This document shows positions 49,885 through 59,330 of a DNA stretch of 64,000 nt, one piece after another (the first letter of the stretch is position 1; the number at the start of each line of letters is the position of its first letter). The notes under the pieces were generated by a model. The model was given only the letters and a program-made list of their open reading frames with translations, was not told where the DNA came from and ran no database searches. Location of the stretch: assembly GCF_013087515.1 (NCBI RefSeq), contig NZ_JABFCN010000055.1, positions 124,001 to 188,000 of the forward strand, given 5' to 3'. The translations under genes and the position numbers were made by a program. This stretch comes from Rhizobium sophorae. Lineage in GTDB: Bacteria; Pseudomonadota; Alphaproteobacteria; Rhizobiales; Rhizobiaceae.

Positions 49885-52834
49885 GGAGCTTCTCGTTTTC
49901 GGGATCGATGAAGACGGGATGGCAGAGCACCGCATCGGTGAATTCGTTGCGCAGGCCGTTCCAGACCGTCACCTTTTCACCGATGCGCTCCGGCCCGCGT
50001 TTGACGAGCGCCAGGCCGATCGTATGGCCGAGCCCCGGCGAGAAGGCGCTTGATGTGACGTAGCCCTGATCGTTTTCGAGCGTCGCCGCAGCGCCGTTGG
50101 CAAGGATATGCGAGCCGGTGCGGAATCCGGTCGCCGGATTAAGCGGCTTGACACCGACAAGGCGCGGCCGCTCGGGGTCCTGCAGGCCTTCACGGGCAAG
50201 CATCGCCTTGCCGATGAAATCCGGCTTGGTTGATGAAACCATGCGGCCGAAACCGAGATCGCCGGGCGTCACCGTGCCGTTGATTTCGGCATGGGTGACA
50301 TGACCCTTTTCGATGCGCATGACGCCGAGCGCTTCGGCGCCATAGGCGCAGATGCCATGTTTCTCGCCCGCCGCCATGACCGCATCGGCGACACCTTCGC
50401 CGTAGCCGGCCGGTACTGCGAGCTCGTAGGCGAGTTCACCGGAGAAGGAAATCCGGAAGAGCCGGCCTTCGAGGCGGCCACCGAAGAGGGAGACCTTGCG
50501 GGCGCTCATGAAGGGGAAGGCCGCATCCGACAGATCCCCGTCGACGATCTCGGAGAGGATGGCGCGCGACTTCGGCCCGGCAACGGCCATCTGCGCCCAT
50601 TGATCGGTCGAGGAGGCGAAGCAGACATCGAGTTCCGGCCAGAGCGTCTGGGCGCAGAATTCGAGATGGGTCAGCACGCCGGCGGCTAGCGCCGTCGTCG
50701 TCGTCATGAAGAAATGCTCGTCACCGAACCGGCTGGTGGTGCCGTCATCATAGATGAAGCCATCCTCGCGCAGCATGATGCCGTAACGCGCCTTGCCGAC
50801 GGCAAGTTTGGCGAAGCCGTTGCAATAGATGCGGTCGAGGAAGGTCGCGGCATCCTTCCCGAAAATCTCGATCTTGCCCAGGGTCGAGACGTCGCAAAGG
50901 CCGGCATTCTTCCGGATGTTCAGCACCTCGCGGTCGACGCTTTCGCGCCATGTCGTCTCGCCGGAGCGTGGGAACCAGGAGGAACGGTACCAGAGGCCGG
51001 TTTCGACGAAGACCGCGCCGTTCTTCTCAGCCCAGCCATGCAGCGGCGATTTGCGCGCCGGCTGGAAATGTTTGCCGCGCGATGCCCCGGTCAAAGCACC
51101 GAAGGAAACTGGCGTATAGAAGGGCCGGAAGGTCGTCGTTCCCACCTCGGCGGGCGACACGCCGCGCGCCTCGGCAAGAATGCCGATGGCGTTGATATTG
51201 GAAAGCTTGCCCTGATCGGTCGCCATACCTGATGTGGTGTAGCGCTTGGCGAGTTCGACATGACCGTAACCTTCGCGGACGGCGAGGCCGAGATCCTTCA
51301 AATGCACGTCGTTCTGATAGTCGACGAAAGCCTTGCCCTTCGAGCCCTTGACCGACCAGAGCGGTTTTGCCTGTGCGGCCGTCTCGGACGCCGCTGCAAA
51401 GGCCGGCTCCGCCGCTGCGAAACCGATCGCCTTCAATGCGGCAGCTGCCTTTACGGCGCCATCGCCGAGGCAGGTCGCGGTTTGCGCCATGCCGGCAGCT
51501 GAGCCGGCAACGGCAAGGCCTTCCTGCTGGGCGGGCGCCAGAAACGCCGATGCCTCGTGCGACCATTGCGGCTTCGCGCCGCGATGGCAAGCAAGATGAA
51601 TGATCGGGCTCCAGCCGCCCGACATGGCAAGCGCATCGGTTTCGATCCGGCGGGTGCCTGTTGCGGTTTCGACGCTGACACCGCGCAAGCGCTTGCCGCC
51701 GAACGCGTCGATGATCCGGGCGGCCGTCAGCACTTCAGCGCGGCCCTGCCAGCTCCCGGCCGCATCCGCGCGGCTGTCGACGATCGCCGCGACGGCGAGG
51801 CCGGCGGCTTCAAGGTCGGCGGCGGTGCGGTAACCGGCATCGTTGGTGGTGAAGACCACGGTGCTTCTGCCAGGCGCCACCGCCTGCCGGTTGAGATAGC
51901 TGCGCATGGCGCCTGCCATCATCACACCGGGAATATCGTTGCCGCCGAAGACAAGCGGACGCTCCTCGACGCCGGTCGCAAGGATCGCCTGGCGGGCGAC
52001 GATGCGCCACAAGCGTTCGACGGGACGATCCGGATCAGGCATCGCCACATGTTTCTGCACCCGCTCGACGGCGCCGAAGACATTGTCGTCGTACCAGCCG
52101 AACACCGTCATGCGCGGCAGGCGGCGCACGTTCGGAAGGCCCTCCAGCTCGGCAAGCAGCTCGTTGAGAACAGCGTTCGCCGGCTTGCCGTCGACAGTGC
52201 CGGCCTCGGAAAGCAGGCTGCCGCCGAGTTCGGCTCCCTCGTCGGCGAGGATGACGCGCGCGCCGGCGCGGCCGGCGGTCAGCGCTGCGGCAAGACCGGC
52301 AGGGCCGGCGCCGATCACCAGCAGATCACAATGCGCCCAGCATTTCTCGTAGGAATCGGGATCGGCTTCGTAGGAGGCTCTGCCGAGGCCCGCCGCCTTG
52401 CGGATCACCGGCTCGTAGAGCTTTTCCCAGAGGGCTGCCGGCCACATGAAGGTCTTGTAGTAGAAACCGGCGCTGAGGAAGGGCGAGAGGAGGCCGTTGA
52501 CGGCGCCGACATCGAAGCCGAGCGACGGCCAGCGGTTCTGGCTCCTTGCCGTCAGCCCCTGGTAAAGCTCGATCATTGTCGCGCGCGTATTCGGTTCGGT
52601 GCGCCCGCCGCTGCCTGTCGTCACCAGTGCGTTCGGTTCGGCAGCTCCCGCCGTCAGAATGCCGCGCGGGCGGTGATATTTGAAGCTGCGGCCGACGAGC
52701 TGGACGCCGTTGGCAAGCAGCGCCGAGGCGAGCGTATCACCCCGATGGCCTTCAAGAGGCTTGCCGTCGAAGGTGAAGTGGAGCGAGGTGGCGCGGTCGA
52801 TGCGGCCGCCGGAGGAAAGACGGAAGCTCGTCAT
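49877..52834 (-). CDS. soxA: Sarcosine oxidase alpha subunit-like; candidate N-methylglutamate dehydrogenase subunit
   Basis: Large flavoprotein subunit of 985 residues, normal for SoxA. Domains: a 2Fe-2S-like N-terminal fold (HRGDTLASALLANGVQLVGRSFKYHRPRG), an NAD-binding Rossmann fold (LLVIGAGPAGLAAALTAGRAGA), and a C-terminal aminomethyltransferase half that binds tetrahydrofolate (GLCDVSTLGKIEIFG ... ISFSGELAYEL). It oxidises an N-methyl amino acid and yields methylene-tetrahydrofolate. It overlaps both neighbours by 4-8 bases. Confidence 0.88.
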   Translation of the reverse strand: MTSFRLSSGGRIDRATSLHFTFDGKPLEGHRGDTLASALLANGVQLVGRSFKYHRPRGILTAGAAEPNALVTTGSGGRTEPNTRATMIELYQGLTARSQNRWPSLGFDVGAVNGLLSPFLSAGFYYKTFMWPAALWEKLYEPVIRKAAGLGRASYEADPDSYEKCWAHCDLLVIGAGPAGLAAALTAGRAGARVILADEGAELGGSLLSEAGTVDGKPANAVLNELLAELEGLPNVRRLPRMTVFGWYDDNVFGAVERVQKHVAMPDPDRPVERLWRIVARQAILATGVEERPLVFGGNDIPGVMMAGAMRSYLNRQAVAPGRSTVVFTTNDAGYRTAADLEAAGLAVAAIVDSRADAAGSWQGRAEVLTAARIIDAFGGKRLRGVSVETATGTRRIETDALAMSGGWSPIIHLACHRGAKPQWSHEASAFLAPAQQEGLAVAGSAAGMAQTATCLGDGAVKAAAALKAIGFAAAEPAFAAASETAAQAKPLWSVKGSKGKAFVDYQNDVHLKDLGLAVREGYGHVELAKRYTTSGMATDQGKLSNINAIGILAEARGVSPAEVGTTTFRPFYTPVSFGALTGASRGKHFQPARKSPLHGWAEKNGAVFVETGLWYRSSWFPRSGETTWRESVDREVLNIRKNAGLCDVSTLGKIEIFGKDAATFLDRIYCNGFAKLAVGKARYGIMLREDGFIYDDGTTSRFGDEHFFMTTTTALAAGVLTHLEFCAQTLWPELDVCFASSTDQWAQMAVAGPKSRAILSEIVDGDLSDAAFPFMSARKVSLFGGRLEGRLFRISFSGELAYELAVPAGYGEGVADAVMAAGEKHGICAYGAEALGVMRIEKGHVTHAEINGTVTPGDLGFGRMVSSTKPDFIGKAMLAREGLQDPERPRLVGVKPLNPATGFRTGSHILANGAAATLENDQGYVTSSAFSPGLGHTIGLALVKRGPERIGEKVTVWNGLRNEFTDAVLCHPVFIDPENEKLHA

Positions 52835-53112
52835 GCCGGTTCTCCGCCGAGCTTGGAAAGGGCGGCGTCGCGGACGCTATGGACCGCATGGGTGACGGTA
52901 TCGCGCTCGACGATCAGCCAGCGGCGGCATCCCGAGGAATGGTGCCAGAATTCGCTGTGCCGGCCCTTCGGATTGTCACGCAGGTAAACATAGTCGAACC
53001 AGGCATCCGCACCGGCATCCGGGGCCGGCCTTGCAAGGCTCGCATCGCCGCGGATCGAAAATTCTTCCTTCGGTCGCGCGCCGCAATGGGGACAGGAAAT
53101 CAGGCTTGCCAT
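52831..53112 (-). CDS. soxD: Sarcosine oxidase delta subunit-like (zinc-binding)
   Basis: Small subunit of 93 residues. It carries the family's zinc ligands: SCPHCGARP near residues 7-15, and His/Cys further on (FWHHSSGCRRW). The 4-base overlap with the alpha gene shows tight coupling. It lies between the beta and alpha genes as in all heterotetrameric sarcosine oxidases and in MgdB of the N-methylglutamate pathway. Confidence 0.88.
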   Translation of the reverse strand: MASLISCPHCGARPKEEFSIRGDASLARPAPDAGADAWFDYVYLRDNPKGRHSEFWHHSSGCRRWLIVERDTVTHAVHSVRDAALSKLGGEPA

Positions 53113-53124
53113 CGTCGAATGTCC

Positions 53125-54375
53125 TCAGTGCAGATTGGGCTGGGCGCCGACGCCCTTTTCGTCGATCGGATAGCCGCGCGCGAAGCGATCGAGCCGGAAC
53201 GCGCGGGCGGTCTGATGCGGCGCGTTGCGGGCGATCAGATGGGCATAGCAGAAGCCGGAGGCGGGTGTGGCCTTGAAGCCGCCATAGCACCAGCCGGTAT
53301 TGAGATAGAGATTGTCGATATGGGTGCGGTCGATGATCGGCGAGCCGTCCATGCTCATATCCATGACGCCGCCCCATGAGCGCAGGTAGCGCACGCGCGA
53401 CAGCGACGGGATCAGCGCCAATCCGGCTTCGGCGACGTGCTCGACCGCCGCGAGATTGCCGCGCTGGGCATAGGAATTGTAGCCGTCGATATCGCCGCCG
53501 AAAACCAGCCCGCCCTTGTCCGACTGGGACGCGTAGAAATGCCCGGCGCCGAAGGTGACGACCGTGTCGATGAAGGGCTTCAGCCCTTCGGAAACGAAGG
53601 CCTGCAGCACGTGGCTTTCGATCGGCAGGCGAAGGCCCGCCATATCGGCAACGACGGTGGAGTTGCCGGCGGCTGCGAGCGCCAGTTTGCCGCAACCGAT
53701 GAAGCCCCTGCTGGTCTCAACGCCGCTAATCTCACCGTTTCCGGTGCGGATGCCGGTGACCTCGCACTGGGTGATGATATCGACCCCGCGGCTGTCTGCG
53801 CCACGCGCATAACCCCAGGCGACCGCATCATGGCGCACCGTGCCGCCGCGCGGCTGGAACAGGCCGCCCATGATCGGGAAACGACCATTATCGAAATCAA
53901 GGAAGGGCAGTTTTTTGCGCACCGCCTGCCGGTCAAGAAGCTCGGCGTCGACGCCGTGCAGCCGCATGGCGTTGCCGCGGCGCGTATAGGCGTCACGCTG
54001 CGCGTCGGAATGGAAGAGGTTGAGCACGCCGCGCTGCGAGACCATGGCGTTGAAGTTGAAGTCCTGCTCCAGCCCTTCCCAGAGCTTCATCGACAACTCG
54101 TAGAAGGGATTGTTGCCTGGCAGCAGGTAGTTCGACCGGATGATCGTCGTGTTCCTGCCGATATTGCCGGAGCCGAGATAGCCTTTTTCGAGGACGGCGA
54201 CATTGGTGACGCCGAATTCCTTGGCAAGATAATAGGCGGTGGCAAGACCATGGCCGCCGCCGCCGACGATAATGACGTCGTAATGCGGCTTCGGCGCGGG
54301 ATCGCGCCAGGCTGGCGCCCAGCCCTTGTTGCCGGAAAGGCCGTTCAGGAAGATCGAAAGAGCGGAATAGCGCAT
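53125..54375 (-). CDS. soxB: Sarcosine oxidase beta subunit-like; candidate N-methylglutamate dehydrogenase subunit
   Basis: FAD-dependent subunit of 416 residues, first gene of the four-gene operon. The dinucleotide fold (DVIIVGGGGHGLATAYYLAKEFG, about 32-54) and DAO-type domain are clear, with RNTTIIRSNYLLPGN near 75-89, the region that holds the flavin in SoxB. It is divergent from the GlxA-type regulator (about 87 bp between starts), which probably controls it. Confidence 0.88.
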   Translation of the reverse strand: MRYSALSIFLNGLSGNKGWAPAWRDPAPKPHYDVIIVGGGGHGLATAYYLAKEFGVTNVAVLEKGYLGSGNIGRNTTIIRSNYLLPGNNPFYELSMKLWEGLEQDFNFNAMVSQRGVLNLFHSDAQRDAYTRRGNAMRLHGVDAELLDRQAVRKKLPFLDFDNGRFPIMGGLFQPRGGTVRHDAVAWGYARGADSRGVDIITQCEVTGIRTGNGEISGVETSRGFIGCGKLALAAAGNSTVVADMAGLRLPIESHVLQAFVSEGLKPFIDTVVTFGAGHFYASQSDKGGLVFGGDIDGYNSYAQRGNLAAVEHVAEAGLALIPSLSRVRYLRSWGGVMDMSMDGSPIIDRTHIDNLYLNTGWCYGGFKATPASGFCYAHLIARNAPHQTARAFRLDRFARGYPIDEKGVGAQPNLH

Positions 54376-54462
54376 GGGTCACCCCGGAAAGAACAGGTGC
54401 ATGATGCCAGAAAGGGGAGGGCGGACTTGCACAGAAGGGACATCAATCGCTAAGTGAGAGAC

Positions 54463-55422
54463 ATGTCCTCACTTGATAGCAGAAATGCCCAGACGATCGG
54501 CTTCATCCTTATCCCGGGATTTGCGTTGATGTCCTATGCCTCGGCGACCGAGCCACTGCGGGCGGCAAATCTCCTGGCCGGGCGCGAGATCTATCGGCTG
54601 CAGGTCTTCTCGCCGGACGGCGCGCCTGTTCCGTCCTCCTCGGGTGTCACGGTTGCCGCCGAACCGCTTCCGCTCAGAGCTTCGGGGCTTGGAACGGCCT
54701 TCGTCTGCGCCGGCGGCTCGCCCCGCGATTGGCGTTATCCCAATGTGCTGGCCTGTCTCAGGCAGCTGTCGCGCGAAGGTGTGAGGATCGGCGGCATCTC
54801 GGGCGGCCCCTATCTGATGGCCGCCGCGGGATTGCTTAGCGGCCGCGACTTCACCATCCATTGGGAGCATGCGGCAGCCCTCCTCGAAGCCTTTCCTGAT
54901 CTTGCGCCGCGCCAGGCGCGCTTCATGATCGACGGCAACAGGATCACCTGCGGCGGCGGCATCGCCCCCCTCGACATGATGCATGTGCTGATCGCCGAGC
55001 GCATGGGGGCCGATTTCGCCCGCCGGGTCAGCGACTGGTATCTGCACACCGAGGTCAACGAGCCCGCGGCACCCCAGCGCGCCTCGCTGGCGCAACGTTA
55101 CGGCGTCCATCATCCCGGTCTGCTTAATGTTCTCGAACGGATGGAAGAGACGATCGAGATGCCGCTGGAGCGCGCCGCAATGGCGCGCATCGCCGGCGTC
55201 ACCACCCGCCATCTCGACCGGCTCTTTGCCGCCCATCTCGGCACCACCTTCCTCGATCAGTATCGCAGGATCAGGCTGCAGCATGCCCATCGCCTGCTGA
55301 AACAGAGCCCGCTTTCCGTCTCGGAAATCGCGGTGGCTACCGGTTTTTCCAGTCTGAGCCACTTTTCCCGCATGTTTCGTGCCCTCTACGGCATCGCTCC
55401 GCGCGCGGCGCGGCGGGAATAG
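54463..55422 (+). CDS. glxA: GlxA-type transcriptional regulator (DJ-1/PfpI domain plus AraC HTH)
   Basis: Regulator of about 319 residues. The N-terminal glutamine-amidotransferase-like domain (TIGFILIPGFALMSYASATEPLRAAN ... GGISGGPYLMAAAGLL) lacks the nucleophilic Cys, so it is a sensor. The C-terminal AraC domain (AGVTTRHLDRLFAAHLGTTFLDQYRRIRLQHAHRLL) is complete. A GTG at 54454 is an alternative start. The name follows the rhizobial glx locus, where this family is beside glxBCD. It probably activates both the divergent sox genes and the glx genes in response to a methylated amine or betaine. Confidence 0.82.
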   Translation: MSSLDSRNAQTIGFILIPGFALMSYASATEPLRAANLLAGREIYRLQVFSPDGAPVPSSSGVTVAAEPLPLRASGLGTAFVCAGGSPRDWRYPNVLACLRQLSREGVRIGGISGGPYLMAAAGLLSGRDFTIHWEHAAALLEAFPDLAPRQARFMIDGNRITCGGGIAPLDMMHVLIAERMGADFARRVSDWYLHTEVNEPAAPQRASLAQRYGVHHPGLLNVLERMEETIEMPLERAAMARIAGVTTRHLDRLFAAHLGTTFLDQYRRIRLQHAHRLLKQSPLSVSEIAVATGFSSLSHFSRMFRALYGIAPRAARRE

Positions 55423-55435
55423 GTTTTCTTCACGG

Positions 55436-55449
55436 TTGAGAAATTTTCA
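55436..55449. promoter_or_regulatory. Near-palindrome TTGAGAAATTTTCA before the XRE-cupin gene
   Basis: Contains TGAGAAA and an imperfect inverted partner TTTTCA. The half-site TTGA(G/A)AAA recurs twice in opposite orientation before glxB (56218 and 56247). This supports a common operator, perhaps for the XRE-cupin regulator. Confidence 0.4.
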
Positions 55450-55501
55450 CTATGACGATAGGGTTGCCTTGGACAAAAGAGAAGGCGGCGGTGGAAAACC
55501 C

Positions 55502-56185
55502 ATGAAATCCAAGCGTGAAACGGCAGAGCAACTGGAACAGGCGCATAGTGGACGCGCTCCCTTTTCCCAGGACCCTCACGCCGTCCGCGAGCCGAAGGAA
55601 AACAACCTCGAAATGGCGATCGGCCACGAGGTGCGCGCCTACCGCAAGAAACTCGGCATTACGGTCACCGATCTGGCGGCCGCGACCGGCATTTCGCTCG
55701 GGATGCTGTCGAAGATCGAGAATGGCAACATCTCGCCGTCGCTGACGACGCTGCAATCGCTGTCGCGGGCGCTTGGCGTGCCGCTGACGGCCTTCTTCCG
55801 ACGTTTCGAGGAACCGCGTAATGCCGTCTTCGTCAAGGCGGGGCAGGGCATCGAGCTTGAGCGGCGCGGCACGCGCGCCGGACACCAATATAATCTGCTC
55901 GGCCATATCGACAACAATACCAGCGGCGTCATCGTCGAGCCCTACCTCATCACGCTGACGACCGACTCCGACATCTTCCCGACCTTCCAGCACGAGGGCA
56001 TGGAATTTCTCTATATGCTCGAGGGCGAGGTCGTTTACCGCCACGGCGACCAGCTTTTCCAGATGCAGCCGGGCGACAGCCTGTTCTTCGACGCCGATGC
56101 GCCGCATGGGCCGGCGGAACTGGTGAAACTGCCGAGCAAGTACCTCTCGATCATCAGCTATCCACAGCAGAGCTCGAAAAGCTGA
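55502..56185 (+). CDS. XRE-family regulator with cupin sensor domain
   Basis: Regulator of 227 residues. The HTH_3 domain is at about 38-95 (VRAYRKKLGITVTDLAAATGISLGMLSKIENGNISPSLTTLQSLSRAL), and a cupin_2 domain at the C-terminus (FQHEGMEFLYMLEGEVVYRHGDQLFQMQPGDSLFFDADAPHGP) probably binds a small ligand. The start at 55502 is chosen by domain position. It sits between the GlxA gene and glxB and is likely a local regulator of the glx-glnT operon. Confidence 0.85.
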   Translation: MKSKRETAEQLEQAHSGRAPFSQDPHAVREPKENNLEMAIGHEVRAYRKKLGITVTDLAAATGISLGMLSKIENGNISPSLTTLQSLSRALGVPLTAFFRRFEEPRNAVFVKAGQGIELERRGTRAGHQYNLLGHIDNNTSGVIVEPYLITLTTDSDIFPTFQHEGMEFLYMLEGEVVYRHGDQLFQMQPGDSLFFDADAPHGPAELVKLPSKYLSIISYPQQSSKS

Positions 56186-56217
56186 CTTGCCTTAAAAGAA
56201 AAAATCTTTCTTCCGAG

Positions 56218-56254
56218 TTGAAAAACGAAAACAGACCTGCTAGTCCTTTCTCAA
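56218..56254. promoter_or_regulatory. Inverted TTGARAAA half-sites in the glxB promoter
   Basis: TTGAAAAA at 56218 and TTTCTCAA (reverse TTGAGAAA) at 56247 face each other over 21 bp, just before the glxB ribosome site (CGGAGG). They match the half-site at 55436. Repeat seen; regulator binding inferred. Confidence 0.4.
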
Positions 56255-56273
56255 CACGAACGGAGGTCTGGTC

Positions 56274-57182
56274 ATGTGCGGAATTGTGGGGCTCTTCCTC
56301 AAGGATAAAAGTCTCGAACCGGAGCTCGGGGCACTGCTGTCCTCGATGCTGGTGACGATGACGGATCGGGGGCCGGACAGCGCCGGTATCGCGATCTATG
56401 GTGACGCCAGCGGCAACAATGCCAAGATCACCATCCAGTCGGCCAATCCGAAGAAGGATTTCGCCGGCCTCGAGGCCGAGCTCGGCCAGACGGTTGGCGC
56501 ACCGGTCGCCATCCAGGTCAAGAGCACGCACGCCGTCATCACGCTTGCGAAGGATCTGCTCGAAACGGGCAAGGCAGCCGTCGCGGAACTGCGTCCGAAT
56601 GTTCGCATCATGAGCAGCGGCGATGCCATCGAGATCTATAAGGAAACTGGCCTGCCGAAGGATGTCGTCTCCCGCTTCGCGGTCAATTCAATGGCCGGCA
56701 CCCACGGCATCGGCCATACCCGCATGGCGACGGAATCAGCAGTCACGACGCTCGGCGCCCATCCTTTCTCCACCGGCTCCGACCAATGCCTGGTGCATAA
56801 TGGCTCGCTGTCGAACCACAACAATCTGCGCCGCGAGCTGAAGCGCGAAGGCATGACCTTCGAAACCGAAAACGACACGGAGGTCGCCGCCGCCTATCTG
56901 ACGGCAGAGATGGCCAAGGGCAAGAATCTCGGCCAGGCGCTGGAAGGCGCGGTGAATGACCTCGACGGCTTCTTCACCTTCGTCGTCGGCACGAAGTCAG
57001 GCTTCGGCGTCGTGCGCGATGCGATCGCCTGCAAGCCCGCCGTCATGGCCGAAACCGACCAGTATGTCGCATTCGGTTCGGAATACCGGGCGCTCGTCAA
57101 TCTGCCCGGCATCGAGAATGCCCGGGTCTGGGAGCCGGAGCCTGCAACCGTCTATTTCTGGGATCACCAGAAGGTCGCTTGA
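56274..57182 (+). CDS. glxB: Class II glutamine amidotransferase, GlxB / N-methylglutamate synthase subunit A
   Basis: Amidotransferase of 302 residues. Cys2 after the Met (MCGIVGLF) is the N-terminal nucleophile; TDRGPDSAG and HTRMATESAV ... NGSLSNHNNLRREL are the glutamine-binding regions. It corresponds to the glutaminase part of glutamate synthase as a free subunit. With the next two genes it forms the split GltB-like enzyme GlxBCD, which equals MgsABC in methylamine users, making N-methylglutamate from methylamine and glutamate/glutamylmethylamide. Confidence 0.87.
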   Translation: MCGIVGLFLKDKSLEPELGALLSSMLVTMTDRGPDSAGIAIYGDASGNNAKITIQSANPKKDFAGLEAELGQTVGAPVAIQVKSTHAVITLAKDLLETGKAAVAELRPNVRIMSSGDAIEIYKETGLPKDVVSRFAVNSMAGTHGIGHTRMATESAVTTLGAHPFSTGSDQCLVHNGSLSNHNNLRRELKREGMTFETENDTEVAAAYLTAEMAKGKNLGQALEGAVNDLDGFFTFVVGTKSGFGVVRDAIACKPAVMAETDQYVAFGSEYRALVNLPGIENARVWEPEPATVYFWDHQKVA

Positions 57183-57220
57183 CCGGCGCCTCATGCGTAT
57201 TCTCCAAGGGTTATCGAAAC

Positions 57221-57907
57221 ATGCCTGTCATTGATCTTGCCACTACGCCGTTGCGTGAACTCAACAGCGCCCTGCACAACATCCAGAACGGTTCGAACGA
57301 CCTTTCCTTCGAAGTCGTCAATCCGCGCGGCAGCCATTCGGTTGCCGTCGGCATCGATGCGCCGGTCACGGTCGATGTAAAGGGGTCGGTCGGCTATTAC
57401 TGCGCCGGCATGAACGACGGCGGGACCGTCACCGTTCACGGTTCGGCAGGTCCGGGTGTTGCGGAAAACATGATGTCTGGAACCGTCGTCATCGAGGGCG
57501 ATGCCAGCCAGTATGCCGGCGCAACCGGCCGCGGCGGCCTCCTTGTCATCAAGGGCAATGCGGCGTCACGCTGCGGCATCTCGATGAAGGGCATCGACAT
57601 CGTCGTTCATGGTAATATCGGTCACATGTCCGCCTTCATGGGCCAGTCCGGCCACCTCGTGGTGCTCGGCGATGCCGGCGATGCGCTTGGGGATTCGCTC
57701 TATGAGGCGAAGCTCTTCATACGCGGTTCGGTCAAGAGCCTGGGTGCCGATTGCATCGAAAAGGAGCTGCGTCCCGAGCATCTGACGAAGCTGGCCGAAC
57801 TTCTCGAAAAGGCGGGTGTGAGCGAAGTGAGGCCCGAGGAATTCAAGCGTTACGGCTCCGCCCGCAAGCTCTACAATTTCAATATCGACAACGCTGACGC
57901 ATATTAA
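57221..57907 (+). CDS. glxC: GXGXG-domain protein, GlxC / N-methylglutamate synthase subunit B
   Basis: Protein of 228 residues with the right-handed beta-helix repeats of the glutamate synthase alpha-subunit C-terminal domain (GTVTVHGSAGPGVAENM; GTVVIEGDASQYAGATGRGG; MKGIDIVVHGNIGH). It is a structural scaffold linking the glutaminase and FMN subunits. The start at 57221 gives a spacing of 38 bp after glxB; a further in-frame start at 57179 overlaps glxB. Confidence 0.87.
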   Translation: MPVIDLATTPLRELNSALHNIQNGSNDLSFEVVNPRGSHSVAVGIDAPVTVDVKGSVGYYCAGMNDGGTVTVHGSAGPGVAENMMSGTVVIEGDASQYAGATGRGGLLVIKGNAASRCGISMKGIDIVVHGNIGHMSAFMGQSGHLVVLGDAGDALGDSLYEAKLFIRGSVKSLGADCIEKELRPEHLTKLAELLEKAGVSEVRPEEFKRYGSARKLYNFNIDNADAY

Positions 57908-57921
57908 GGCGAGGGACCATC

Positions 57922-59250
57922 ATGAGCTATCACAACCCCTATACCCCGCCGCGCAAGTCCGCGACCTTCGACGATTACACCCTGGCGGAAATCCGCCGTG
58001 CCGCGGCGACCGGCATTTACGACATCCGTGGCGCCGGCACCAAACGGAAGGTTCCGCATTTCGACGACCTGCTGTTTCTCGGCGCATCGATCTCGCGCTA
58101 TCCGCTCGAGGGTTACCGCGAGAAGTGCGACACGTCGGTCGTCCTCGGCGCGCGTTTCGCCAAGAAGCCCATTCACCTGAAGACGCCGATCACCATTGCC
58201 GGCATGAGCTTCGGCGCGCTCTCCGGCAATGCCAAGGAGGCGCTCGGACGCGGCGCGACGATTGCCGGAACCTCCACCACGACAGGCGACGGCGGGATGA
58301 CCGATGAAGAGCGCGGCCACTCACAAACGTTGGTCTACCAGTATCTGCCGTCGCGATACGGCATGAATCCCAAGGACCTGCGTCGCGCCGACGCGATCGA
58401 AGTGGTCGTCGGTCAAGGCGCCAAGCCCGGCGGCGGCGGCATGCTACTCGGCCAGAAGATCTCCGATCGCGTCGCCAACATGCGCAACCTGCCGAAGGGA
58501 ATCGACCAGCGCTCGGCCTGCCGCCATCCGGATTGGACCGGCCCGGACGACCTTGAAATCAAGATCCTGGAACTGCGCGAGATCACCGACTGGGAAAAGC
58601 CGATCTATGTGAAGGTCGGCGGCGCGCGTCCCTATTACGATACGGCGCTTGCCGTGAAGGCTGGGGCCGACGTGGTGGTGCTCGATGGCATGCAGGGCGG
58701 AACCGCTGCAACGCAGGATGTCTTCATCGAGAATGTCGGCATGCCGACGCTCGCCTGCATCCGCCCCGCAGTGCAGGCGCTGCAGGATCTCGGCATGCAT
58801 CGCAAGGTGCAACTGATCATCTCGGGCGGCATCCGTTCGGGCGCCGACGTGGCCAAGGCACTGGCGCTGGGTGCCGATGCCGTTGCCATCGGCACGGCAG
58901 CACTCGTTGCGATCGGCGACAACGATCCGCATTGGGAAGAAGAATACCAGAAGCTCGGCACGACGGCCGGCGCCTATGACGACTGGCACGAGGGCAAAGA
59001 CCCGGCTGGTATCACGACGCAGGACCCGGAACTGATGAAGCGCCTTGATCCAATCGCCGCCGGCCGCCGTCTCGCCAACTATCTGAAGGTCATGACGCTG
59101 GAAGCCCAGACCATCGCGCGCGCCTGCGGCAAGAACCACCTGCACAACCTGGAACCGGAAGATCTTTGCGCGCTGACGATGGAAGCGGCTGCCATGGCCC
59201 AGATCCCGCTCGCCGGCACAAACTGGTATCCCGGCAAGGGAGGCTACTGA
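57922..59250 (+). CDS. glxD: FMN-binding glutamate synthase domain protein, GlxD / N-methylglutamate synthase subunit C
   Basis: Enzyme of 442 residues, the FMN-containing glutamate synthase central domain. Recognisable are TIAGMSFGALSGNAKEALGRGA, the glutamate synthase QGAKPGGGGMLLGQKIS motif, VKVGGARPYYDTALAVKAGADVVVLDGMQGGTAATQDVF and the Cys-rich tail region for iron-sulphur in the full enzyme is not obvious here. It is 14 bp after glxC. It should carry the reductive or transfer step of the N-methylglutamate synthase. Confidence 0.87.
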   Translation: MSYHNPYTPPRKSATFDDYTLAEIRRAAATGIYDIRGAGTKRKVPHFDDLLFLGASISRYPLEGYREKCDTSVVLGARFAKKPIHLKTPITIAGMSFGALSGNAKEALGRGATIAGTSTTTGDGGMTDEERGHSQTLVYQYLPSRYGMNPKDLRRADAIEVVVGQGAKPGGGGMLLGQKISDRVANMRNLPKGIDQRSACRHPDWTGPDDLEIKILELREITDWEKPIYVKVGGARPYYDTALAVKAGADVVVLDGMQGGTAATQDVFIENVGMPTLACIRPAVQALQDLGMHRKVQLIISGGIRSGADVAKALALGADAVAIGTAALVAIGDNDPHWEEEYQKLGTTAGAYDDWHEGKDPAGITTQDPELMKRLDPIAAGRRLANYLKVMTLEAQTIARACGKNHLHNLEPEDLCALTMEAAAMAQIPLAGTNWYPGKGGY

Positions 59251-59330
59251 TTTCTACCGGCCGGGCAAACGTCCCGGCCGTCTCGCATCCATAACCAAAG
59301 TGTCTCCAAGAAATCCAAAGGGGAACGAGA

